Source: Damh-18 sp964570795 (GTDB lineage: Bacteria; Patescibacteriota; Minisyncoccia; Phycocordibacterales; UBA918). Taken from it: 5,353 nt of DNA. Shown here in pieces: positions 1-4,573 of the stretch. Numbering within the stretch: position 1 is the stretch's first letter; every line of letters starts with the position of its first letter. The notes under the pieces are model-generated. The model worked only from the letters and a program-made list of their open reading frames with translations, had not been told where the DNA came from and made no database searches. The position numbers were made by a program, and so were the translations under genes. Location of the stretch: assembly GCA_964570795.1 (NCBI GenBank), contig CAZMYZ010000025.1, positions 1-5,353 of the forward strand, written 5' to 3'.

Positions 1-6
1 GAGGAG

Positions 7-12
7 TATACT
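7..12 (+). promoter_or_regulatory. Candidate -10 element for the first gene
   Basis: TATACT lies 9 nt before the ATG at 22. A start site about 7 nt downstream would leave an untranslated leader of only about 3 nt. The -35 region lies outside the window and cannot be checked. The same hexamer precedes the starts at 300 and 2374. A GAGGAG at 1-6 is too far (15 nt) from the ATG to be a normal ribosome binding site. Confidence 0.4.
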
Positions 13-21
13 GTATGCACT

Positions 22-276
22 ATGCAACATGAATCACCATTTGAGCAGATGAACCATATCCCTGTGCCGCCTCCTGAGGCGCTCATCCTCTCTGAAACAG
101 ATGAGGTAAAATTGGGCACAACACTTTTTGCTACACTTGTTTCTGATATTACTCATGGTATTCCATGGCAGGAGACTATTGCAAAACTTGAATTAGAACA
201 TCCTGACCTCGATGTGAAAGCACTTATTGAAAAAGTTGCCGACGCAAATTGGATTTTTTGGAAGACGTTGCATTAG
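22..276 (+). CDS. Small hypothetical protein (84 aa)
   Basis: I do not recognise this 84-residue protein. It has no signal peptide or membrane segment. The N-terminal third is proline- and acid-rich (PVPPPEALILSETDE), and the rest reads as amphipathic helices (for example LGTTLFATLVSDITHGI and DVKALIEKVADANWIFWKTL). It looks like a soluble, mostly helical protein. The ATG at 22 is the first in frame and lies just after a TATACT hexamer. The next gene starts a few bases to 23 nt after the stop, so the two are probably co-transcribed. The gene could be a short accessory to the following hydrolase, but nothing in the sequence shows a function. Confidence 0.65.
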   Translation: MQHESPFEQMNHIPVPPPEALILSETDEVKLGTTLFATLVSDITHGIPWQETIAKLELEHPDLDVKALIEKVADANWIFWKTLH

Positions 277-287
277 AAGAAATGCGA

Positions 288-293
288 TATACT
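288..293 (+). promoter_or_regulatory. Candidate -10 element before the SGNH hydrolase start
   Basis: TATACT ends exactly 6 nt before the ATG at 300, the same arrangement as at 2362-2367 before the ATG at 2374. No convincing -35 hexamer stands 16-18 nt upstream (265-270 reads ACGTTG). The site could be an internal promoter giving a leaderless message, or chance. Confidence 0.3.
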
Positions 294-299
294 TCAAAC

Positions 300-914
300 A
301 TGAATCGATGGATAGTGTTTGCAGTTGGAATATTCATTCTTTGTATATTGGGGTATTTTTTCTCAAGTGGACAATCATCAGTCACAAACTATCCACCCAA
401 AGAAGGTCCTATAGTTGCTTTTGGTGATAGTCTTGTTGCGGGGGTAGGTGCACCTGAGGGCGCTGATTTTGTGACACTCCTTTCACATAAAATAAACGAA
501 CCAATCATACAGGTGGGAGTGCCGGGGAATACTACAGCAGACGGACTTGTGCGTATAGATGAGGTGCTCGAGCAACATCCGCGCATGGTCATACTTTTAC
601 TAGGTGGAAATGACTATTTACGAAGAATTGCAAAGGAAGACACATTTTCAAATTTAAAGCGTCTCATTGCGCGCATTCAGGAAAGCGGAGCAATGGTAGT
701 GCTCCTTGGAGTTCGTGGAGGAATTCTTGCTGATGGATACGACGATTCATTCGAAGCACTTGCAGAGGAAATGCATGTGGTGTATGTCGAGGATGTACTC
801 AATGGTATTTTTGGTAATACCGCACTCATGGCGGACGGTGTACATCCAAACGAGGTGGGTTATGCACTCATTGCAGAAAAAGTGTATGAGGAGATTGCGC
901 CGGTACTACGGTAG
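300..914 (+). CDS. Membrane-anchored SGNH/GDSL-family hydrolase (arylesterase/lysophospholipase-like)
   Basis: This is probably a serine esterase of the SGNH hydrolase superfamily, acting outside the membrane on an ester or acyl substrate that cannot be named. Numbered from the ATG at 300 (204 aa), a short basic start (MNR) leads into one hydrophobic segment at about residues 4-21, a signal anchor. The family blocks follow in order: GDSL at 42-45 with nucleophile Ser44, GNTT at 76-79 (block II Gly/Asn region), GGND at 102-105 (oxyanion Asn), and DGVHPN with Asp179 and His182 completing the triad. Length and block spacing fit the TesA/arylesterase-like branch. In-frame alternatives are ATG 282 and TTG 249. 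I prefer 300 because MNR plus a membrane segment makes a clean anchor and TATACT lies 6 nt upstream. The start is uncertain, but the family call is strong. Confidence 0.88.
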   Translation: MNRWIVFAVGIFILCILGYFFSSGQSSVTNYPPKEGPIVAFGDSLVAGVGAPEGADFVTLLSHKINEPIIQVGVPGNTTADGLVRIDEVLEQHPRMVILLLGGNDYLRRIAKEDTFSNLKRLIARIQESGAMVVLLGVRGGILADGYDDSFEALAEEMHVVYVEDVLNGIFGNTALMADGVHPNEVGYALIAEKVYEEIAPVLR

Positions 915-918
915 TGGT

Positions 919-937
919 ACCGTACATCCCATACGGT
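919..937 (+). other. Small intergenic hairpin between hydrolase and next gene
   Basis: ACCGTA (919-924) pairs perfectly with TACGGT (932-937) around the 7-nt loop CATCCCA, starting just after the hydrolase stop codon. There is only a short T-rich tail (TTCTTT), so it would be a weak terminator or an mRNA 3'-end stabiliser at most. Confidence 0.3.
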
Positions 938-959
938 TCTTTATGAAAGGGGAAATATC

Positions 960-1355
960 ATGGAAGAAATTCCAAAAGTAGGCTTCGTGGTGTGTGGGTG
1001 TGGGTGGCATGGGCATATTGCAATGCGCAATGATGAAATGTCCGATGAACTTTTCTGCAAAGATATGGGGTATCATGCAGTACGACAACTCGTGCAGGAA
1101 GGATACCTCAGCGAGGATGAAGGGGTGCAGACAATGTATGAGGTTCGTCAGTCATCATTACCGCATGCACTTGCGCCAGAACTTTTTGAGTTGCTTCGCA
1201 CCGACGCTGGTCTCGATGTGATGCTTGCAAAAAGTCCAGCACTCACACTCGATCCTTGGAGAACACCGCGCGGACATACGCAAGAAGAATCGATTGCATA
1301 TATTCATGAGTTCTTGGAGATGTTTTCTCCGCAAACACGGCGTTATATGCAATAA
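960..1355 (+). CDS. Hypothetical protein with an N-terminal CGCGWHGH motif (131 aa)
   Basis: I do not recognise this family. The start at 960 is well supported: AAAGGGGA ends about 6-7 nt upstream, the best-placed ribosome binding site in the window. Near the N terminus the motif CGCGWHGH puts Cys12, Cys14, His17 and His19 close together, which could bind a metal. However, only one other cysteine (Cys33) follows, so a classical zinc finger is not shown. The rest is acidic and helical with no signal peptide or membrane segment, and the C-terminal part carries the sequence QEESIAYIHEFLEMFS. The gene is the last of the left-hand group, 45 nt after the hydrolase, and runs into an intrinsic terminator whose first stem bases overlap its TAA stop. 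Confidence 0.75.
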   Translation: MEEIPKVGFVVCGCGWHGHIAMRNDEMSDELFCKDMGYHAVRQLVQEGYLSEDEGVQTMYEVRQSSLPHALAPELFELLRTDAGLDVMLAKSPALTLDPWRTPRGHTQEESIAYIHEFLEMFSPQTRRYMQ

Positions 1356-1379
1356 AAAGGCTTCGCAAGAAGCCTTTTT
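1354..1379 (+). terminator. Rho-independent terminator after the 960 gene
   Basis: A perfect 11-bp stem, AAAAAGGCTTC (1354-1364) against GAAGCCTTTTT (1369-1379), closes on a GCAA tetraloop. The T-run ends the right arm on the plus strand and the A-run on the left arm makes it potentially bidirectional. It ends the left-hand gene group. Confidence 0.92.
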
Positions 1380-1422
1380 CCTTTTGGGAGACTTGGCGTC
1401 CGTTTGTAATTCGCTGACATTG

Positions 1423-1447
1423 TGTGACGTTTTTTGTGGTCACGAGT
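1423..1447. repeat. Direct repeat copy 1 (left of assembly gap), hairpin-forming
   Basis: The 25-nt block has GTGAC (1424-1428) pairing with GTCAC (1439-1443) around a T-rich loop, followed by GAGT. A second copy, differing by one missing G, lies at 1636-1659 on the other side of the 100-N gap in the same orientation. The repeat may be why assembly broke here. Confidence 0.7.
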
Positions 1448-1513
1448 CAGTCGTTACTTTACTCCGATGACAGATTTGTGAAATTCTGGTGGGGTCAAGT
1501 ATGTAGAGACTTG

Positions 1514-1613
1514 NNNNNNNNNNNNNNNNNNNNNNNNNNNNNNNNNNNNNNNNNNNNNNNNNNNNNNNNNNNNNNNNNNNNNNNNNNNNNNNNNNNNNNN
1601 NNNNNNNNNNNNN
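1514..1613. other. Assembly gap (exactly 100 Ns)
   Basis: The run is exactly 100 Ns, the conventional filler for a scaffold gap of unknown length. The known sequence stops directly after GAGACTTG (1506-1513), an 8-mer that recurs in this region and in the tRNA-Val T arm. An open frame running through the Ns (1424-1669) is not a gene. Confidence 0.97.
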
Positions 1614-1635
1614 CAAATCTAAATTGTGGGCTTAC

Positions 1636-1659
1636 TGTGACTTTTTTGTGGTCACGAGT
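1636..1659. repeat. Direct repeat copy 2 (right of assembly gap), hairpin-forming
   Basis: This 24-nt block matches 1423-1447 except for one deleted G. It keeps the GTGAC (1637-1641) / GTCAC (1651-1655) stem and the trailing GAGT. The sequence around both copies is different, so the shared block is a discrete repeat. Confidence 0.7.
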
Positions 1660-1687
1660 TGCTAGATAAAAGACATCTTGAATAGAA

Positions 1688-1738
1688 TTTCTGAGTCTCC
1701 TTTTTCATTATGAAAGAAAAAGGAGACAGGCTCAGAAA
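1688..1738. repeat. Inverted repeat (12-bp inner stem, 7-bp outer stem)
   Basis: GTCTCCTTTTTC (1695-1706) pairs perfectly with GAAAAAGGAGAC (1716-1727) around a 9-nt loop. Outside it TTTCTGA (1688-1694) pairs with TCAGAAA (1732-1738), leaving a 4-nt bulge on the right. The right outer arm also belongs to a second, competing repeat: CAGAAAAT (1733-1740) against ATTTTCTG (1760-1767). The two folds exclude each other. No open frame or RNA family is recognised here. Confidence 0.75.
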
Positions 1739-1780
1739 ATGTAGTCGCTTACGCTTGTTATTTTCTGGCCACCCCACCTC

Positions 1781-1815
1781 GTCTGTTTTCTTTCTTGTGG
1801 GAAAGAAAACATGAC
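1781..1815. repeat. Inverted repeat (11-bp stem plus 3 bp)
   Basis: TGTTTTCTTTC (1784-1794) pairs perfectly with GAAAGAAAACA (1801-1811) around the 6-nt loop TTGTGG. GTC (1781-1783) and GAC (1813-1815) extend it past a single bulged T. It is the second hairpin in the series leading to tRNA-Val. Confidence 0.8.
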
Positions 1816-1822
1816 TCCGGCC

Positions 1823-1912
1823 CGCACACCAGCCGGAAGCAAAGCAGTTTGCTTCCTACTACAAAGAAACACCGGTTTTAAAACCGGTGTTTCTTTGTAG
1901 TCCTGGTGTGCG
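1823..1912. repeat. Three-way-junction inverted-repeat element with a perfect 44-nt palindrome
   Basis: Three stems nest with almost no unpaired bases. The outer stem is 10 bp: CGCACACCAG (1823-1832) with CTGGTGTGCG (1903-1912). Inside it, GGAAGCAAA (1835-1843) pairs with TTTGCTTCC (1848-1856) around GCAG. Next to that, 1858-1901 is a perfect 44-nt palindrome: two 22-nt arms with no spacer, centred between 1879 and 1880 on TTTT/AAAA. Only about four bases are unpaired at the junction. A competing stem, TCCGGC (1816-1821) with GCCGGA (1832-1837), would break this fold. The right foot overlaps the copied tRNA-Val 3' end (1908-1926). It could be a cruciform-forming DNA site or part of a structured RNA; the strand of action is unknown. 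Confidence 0.8.
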
Positions 1913-1926
1913 CGATAAGAGACTTG
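1908..1926 (-). repeat. 19-nt copy of the tRNA-Val 3' end
   Basis: GTGCGCGATAAGAGACTTG is identical to 2087-2105, covering the acceptor 3' strand, the discriminator base, half the T stem and part of the T loop of tRNA-Val, in the same orientation. A direct copy of a tRNA 3' end some distance beyond the intact gene is what integration into a tRNA leaves behind (attL/attR-like), but the interval to the intact gene is only about 160 nt and encodes no protein. Confidence 0.75.
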
Positions 1927-2034
1927 GTCACCTCACTAAATATTTTAATTCACTCCGTTCTTAAAATATTAAGTTCCGCGACCCCGAAAATTTTGCTCAG
2001 ACCAATGGCGCAAAATTTTCCTTCAAGTCTCTTA
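1916..2034. repeat. Second branched inverted-repeat unit bounded by tRNA T-arm sequence
   Basis: The outer stem TAAGAGACTTG (1916-1926) pairs with CAAGTCTCTTA (2024-2034). Both arms are tRNA-Val T-arm sequence, the right one in inverted orientation (13 nt shared, 2022-2034). Two hairpins sit inside: AATATTTTAA (1939-1948) with TTAAAATATT (1961-1970), and GAAAATTTTGC (1986-1996) with GCAAAATTTTC (2010-2020). The layout repeats the previous unit: an outer stem enclosing two hairpins. Confidence 0.72.
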
Positions 2035-2045
2035 ACCTCATACAG

Positions 2046-2085
2046 AAACTAAAATGCCCCAGTAGAAACTGTGGCATTTTAGTTT
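2046..2085 (-). terminator. Strong hairpin directly 3' of tRNA-Val, possible terminator
   Basis: AAACTAAAATGCC (2046-2058) pairs perfectly with GGCATTTTAGTTT (2073-2085). After one C/T mismatch, CAGT pairs with ACTG around an AGAA loop. On the minus strand it begins 2 nt after the tRNA-Val 3' end, where a terminator would be expected, but no long T-run follows. It could equally be an RNA 3'-end processing or stability element, or the last hairpin of the series. Confidence 0.5.
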
Positions 2086-2087
2086 AG

Positions 2088-2160
2088 TGCGCGATAAGAG
2101 ACTTGAACTCCTGACCTTCTCGGTGTAAACGAGCTGCTCTACCAACTGAGCTAATCGCGC
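2088..2160 (-). tRNA. tRNA-Val (anticodon UAC)
   Basis: The 73-nt minus-strand gene folds as a full cloverleaf. Acceptor GCGCGAT pairs with ATCGCGC and the discriminator is A. The D stem is GCTC/GAGC. The anticodon stem GCTCG/CGAGA encloses loop TTTACAC, giving anticodon TAC in the DNA, which reads GUA-type valine codons. The T stem AGGAG/CTCTT encloses loop TTCAAGT. Base pair 27-43 is a G/A mismatch at the top of the anticodon stem, and the T stem has one G-T wobble. CCA is not encoded and must be added by CCA transferase. I found no convincing promoter on the minus strand just upstream. That upstream region is occupied by an interrupted copy of the tRNA's own 5' part. Confidence 0.95.
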
Positions 2161-2191
2161 ATATGTAGTTGTATGGGAATTTTATTTTGGT

Positions 2192-2282
2192 ACCTTCTTA
2201 CACGAGGTAGCTCGTTTCCATGGTGTAAACGGTTCGACAGTTTCCCAAACTGTCTCACCCCCACCAACTGAGCTAATCGCGC
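2192..2282 (-). pseudogene. Interrupted, 3'-truncated copy of tRNA-Val
   Basis: Read on the minus strand, 2282-2263 matches the first 20 nt of tRNA-Val exactly (acceptor 5' strand, D stem, part of the D loop). After 31 unrelated bases, 2231-2222 matches its anticodon-loop segment CGTTTACACC. After 23 more bases, 2198-2192 matches AGAAGGT. The order is that of the intact gene, but each join carries extra sequence with its own hairpin: GACAGTTT/AAACTGTC (2236-2243/2247-2254) and ACGAG/CTCGT (2202-2206/2211-2215). The T arm and 3' acceptor strand are missing, so it cannot make a tRNA. The inserts do not resemble a group I intron, being far too short. Confidence 0.6.
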
Positions 2283-2338
2283 GTGTGTTTATTCAACAAG
2301 CCAAAGTATATCGAAAATATGCCAATATGCAACCTTTG

Positions 2339-2367
2339 TTTACGTCACTTCGTGCACATACTATACT
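2339..2367 (+). promoter_or_regulatory. Sigma-70-type promoter giving a leaderless mRNA
   Basis: A -35-like TTTACG (2339-2344) and a -10 TATACT (2362-2367) are separated by an ideal 17 nt. A start site about 7 nt after the -10 falls on the A of the ATG at 2374. No Shine-Dalgarno sequence is present (the six bases before the ATG are TACCCC). It is the likely promoter for the four-gene run 2374-4492. Confidence 0.65.
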
Positions 2368-2373
2368 TACCCC

Positions 2374-2787
2374 ATGAAAATCATTGTATGTGGAAGTATG
2401 ACTGCGTCGCGTGAAATGATGGAAGCGAAGAGCATCTTGGAAGAGCAGGGACACGAAGTGGTATTGCCTGAATTTACCGAAGCATATGCATGTCTTGCCT
2501 CAGAAGCAGAAATGCATCGGGAATCAGCAGAAAACAAAGTGCAGTATGACTTGATTCGTGGGTACTTTACTACTATTTCCGAAGGTGACGCTATTTTGGT
2601 AATAAATAGTGAACGGAAAGGAATACCAGGATATATTGGTGGAAATACATTTTTGGAAATGGGGTTTGCGCATGTGCTCAACAAATCTATTTATGTCCTC
2701 AATGAGTTGCCCGATATGGGATACCTTGATGAAATGCGTGCGATGAAGCCAATTATTCTTGATGGAGACTATTCTCAAATCATATAG
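2374..2787 (+). CDS. Nucleoside 2-deoxyribosyltransferase-like protein
   Basis: This 137-residue protein looks like a compact Rossmann-like member of the nucleoside 2-deoxyribosyltransferase-like superfamily, whose members cut or exchange the N-glycosidic bond of (deoxy)nucleosides or nucleotides. It starts with a beta strand and loop (MKIIVCGSM), followed by a helix with the usual pattern of that fold. Asp72 lies in GDAILVINSE, and GYIGGNTFLEMGFA at about 87-99 is the family's glycine-rich segment, with Glu95 at the expected catalytic glutamate position. KSIYVLNELPDM follows. The length is typical for single-domain members. The actual substrate cannot be told, and many relatives in small-genome bacteria are uncharacterised. 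It starts without a ribosome binding site directly after its promoter and heads an operon, with acylphosphatase 2 nt downstream. Confidence 0.7.
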   Translation: MKIIVCGSMTASREMMEAKSILEEQGHEVVLPEFTEAYACLASEAEMHRESAENKVQYDLIRGYFTTISEGDAILVINSERKGIPGYIGGNTFLEMGFAHVLNKSIYVLNELPDMGYLDEMRAMKPIILDGDYSQII

Positions 2788-2789
2788 TC

Positions 2790-3068
2790 ATGTTTTCAGA
2801 AATTCATTGTATGGTGAGTGGAAAGGTACAGCGCGTAGGGTATCGCGATTTTGTGGAGCAATATGCAAAAGAGCATGCATTGTATGGCTGGATTAAAAAT
2901 CACGAGAACGGCGCGGTGGAGATTGTACTTCAGGGAACTCCTGATGAACTTAAGGCATGTATCGAGGTGCTCAATCAGGGGTCGCCACTTGCGCGGGTAG
3001 AAAATATGGCGATTGACTGGCGTTCACCTGAGAAACCTTGTGATGAATTTCGTGTTATAGCATCATAA
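2790..3068 (+). CDS. acyP: Acylphosphatase
   Basis: This 92-residue protein has the normal length of acylphosphatase, a small cytoplasmic enzyme that hydrolyses the carboxyl-phosphate bond of acylphosphates. The first signature VSGKVQRVGYRDFV (9-22) holds the phosphate-binding loop and the catalytic Arg19. The second, GWIKNHENGAVEIVLQG (33-49), holds the water-orienting Asn37. It ends with the expected beta strand DEFRVIAS. The ATG comes 2 nt after the stop of the upstream gene with no Shine-Dalgarno sequence, which suggests translational coupling. The uppS start lies 10 nt beyond its stop. Confidence 0.95.
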   Translation: MFSEIHCMVSGKVQRVGYRDFVEQYAKEHALYGWIKNHENGAVEIVLQGTPDELKACIEVLNQGSPLARVENMAIDWRSPEKPCDEFRVIAS

Positions 3069-3078
3069 CTACAAGGAT

Positions 3079-3768
3079 ATGAGTGAAGAAAAAATACCAC
3101 AGTGTGTCGGATTTATTATGGATGGGAATCGCCGTTGGGCGAAGGGGCAGGGGTTACCCACCCTTGAAGGACATGCACGCGGGTATGCACAACTAAAGAA
3201 AATTGCAGATAGCGTATATACAGCGCGTATTCCCCATATGGTCTGCTATGCATTCTCGACTGAGAATTGGAAACGTACAGAAGAGGAAGTGGAATACCTC
3301 ATGCGTCTTCTTGAGAAGGCAATACTAGAATTGCCCGATATTTTGAAGAAAGAAGGGAAGAAGGTACACATTAGGATTATTGGCGAACGCACCCATCTTC
3401 CAGAAAGTCTCGCACGTGCTATTTCTGAAGTAGAAGAAAAGAATGCAGATACACCAGAACTTACGGTATGGATTGCCCTTTCATATGGCGGACGCGCCGA
3501 AATAGTGGATACGGTGAATCGAGCACTTCAAATCGGTGCACCTGTCACTGAAGAGTCTTTCTCGGAACTTCTGTGGACCAAAGGCATGCCCGACCCCGAC
3601 CTTATTATTCGTACCAGTGGGGAAGAGCGTTTATCTAATTTTCTTTCATGGCAGTCGGCATACAGTGAACTCTTTTTTATCGATACGATGTGGCCAGACT
3701 TTGGAGAATCTGAGTTTCAGAGTATTCTAGAAGAATATGCAAAACGGAAGCGACGTCACGGTGCCTAA
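3079..3768 (+). CDS. uppS: Undecaprenyl diphosphate synthase (cis-prenyltransferase)
   Basis: UppS adds isopentenyl units in cis to farnesyl diphosphate, making the C55 carrier lipid precursor for peptidoglycan and other surface polymers. The 229-residue protein carries all family regions: MDGNRRWAK at 14-22 with catalytic Asp15, GHARGY at 31-36, AFSTENWKR at 58-66, SYGGRAE, and RTSGEERLSNFLSWQ with diphosphate-binding Arg178 and Arg184. Glu197 in the following AYSELFF is the Mg-binding position. It is slightly shorter than the E. coli enzyme (about 250 aa) but complete. An AAGGA (3073-3077) lies only 1 nt before the ATG, too close for normal pairing, so initiation may depend on coupling with acyP. 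Its 3' end overlaps the next gene by 32 nt. Chain length of the product is inferred from the family. Confidence 0.96.
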   Translation: MSEEKIPQCVGFIMDGNRRWAKGQGLPTLEGHARGYAQLKKIADSVYTARIPHMVCYAFSTENWKRTEEEVEYLMRLLEKAILELPDILKKEGKKVHIRIIGERTHLPESLARAISEVEEKNADTPELTVWIALSYGGRAEIVDTVNRALQIGAPVTEESFSELLWTKGMPDPDLIIRTSGEERLSNFLSWQSAYSELFFIDTMWPDFGESEFQSILEEYAKRKRRHGA

Positions 3769-4492
3769 TATTCCCGTCCTTTATGAGGATGATGATTGTG
3801 TGGTGGTGAATAAGCCGTCGGGCCTTGTGGTGCATGAGGATGGAAGAAGTACTGAGCCTACCGTGGTGGATTGGTTTCTTGCCCGCGCGCCAAAGGCGCG
3901 CGGGGTTGGTGAACCTGGTCTTGCCCAAGACGGCACCCCACTCGAACGCTCGGGCGTGGTGCATCGTCTCGATAGAGATACTTCAGGCGTACTGATTCTT
4001 GCAAAGACACAGGACGCGTTCCTTCATCTTAAAGCGCAATTCCATGATAGACACGCACGTAAGGAGTATCGCGCATTTGTATACGGCACAATGAAAGAGA
4101 AGTGGGGTACTATCGACCGCCCTATTGGGAGGAGTGGCAAGGATTTTCGCCTGCGCTCCGCGGAGCGGGGTGCGCGCGGTACCCTCCGTGAAGCAAAGAC
4201 TGATTGGGAACTCATTGGGCAAAACAGCACCCATGCGTATTTGAAAGTTACCCCAAAGACCGGCCGTACACACCAGATTCGTGTACACTTACGCTCCGTA
4301 GGGCGGCCGATTGTAGCCGATACACTCTACGCTACCGAGGAAGTACTTAAAAAAGACAGTCTTGGCTTCAAACGGCTCGCCCTCCATGCCCACCGCATCA
4401 CACTCACGCTCCCCACAGCAGGTGAACATACCTTTATCGCGCCATTACCCCTCGATTTTATCGAGGCGGCGGATGGTATTGCGACCGCATGA
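3737..4492 (+). CDS. RluA-family RNA pseudouridine synthase
   Basis: The enzyme isomerises specific uridines to pseudouridine in rRNA or tRNA. The 251-residue protein has the core motif HRLDRDTSG at 76-84, with catalytic Asp79, and the C-terminal family motif KTGRTHQIRVHL at 174-185. VVNKPSGLVVH at 23-33 is the first conserved strand and turn. It has no S4 RNA-binding domain at the N terminus, so it resembles RluA or other short members more than RluC/RluD. Its target (23S rRNA or tRNA) cannot be assigned. The ATG at 3737 overlaps uppS by 32 nt, and GTG 3761 (overlap 8 nt) is an alternative start that would still keep the whole domain. It is the last gene of the run from 2374. No terminator is visible before rplS. 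Confidence 0.93.
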   Translation: MQNGSDVTVPNIPVLYEDDDCVVVNKPSGLVVHEDGRSTEPTVVDWFLARAPKARGVGEPGLAQDGTPLERSGVVHRLDRDTSGVLILAKTQDAFLHLKAQFHDRHARKEYRAFVYGTMKEKWGTIDRPIGRSGKDFRLRSAERGARGTLREAKTDWELIGQNSTHAYLKVTPKTGRTHQIRVHLRSVGRPIVADTLYATEEVLKKDSLGFKRLALHAHRITLTLPTAGEHTFIAPLPLDFIEAADGIATA

Positions 4493-4573
4493 TTCCTGTG
4501 TTAAAGTACAGCACGTTTTAAAATCTAGTATTAGAAACGCGGATTTAGAGTAGTAACCAGTATTAATCGTATT

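Noticed and set aside
1424..1669. Open reading frame spanning the gap
   Set aside because: Most of it is translated Ns and a repeat hairpin; it shows no protein features.
1823..2034. Integron attC sites or a retron msr-msd
   Set aside because: I see no attC core boxes (RYYYAAC/GTTRRRY pairs), no integrase and no reverse transcriptase; the folded shape alone is not enough.
1688..2085. CRISPR array
   Set aside because: The palindromes all have different sequences; there are no regular direct repeats with equal spacers and no cas gene.
2192..2282. Intron-containing functional tRNA
   Set aside because: The inserts are 23 and 31 nt, much too short for a group I intron, and the T arm and 3' acceptor strand are missing.
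4493..4573. L19 leader RNA before rplS
   Set aside because: Only weak, mutually exclusive pairings are visible (AAATC/GATTT and CGTTT/AAACG); nothing matches a known leader that I could recognise.
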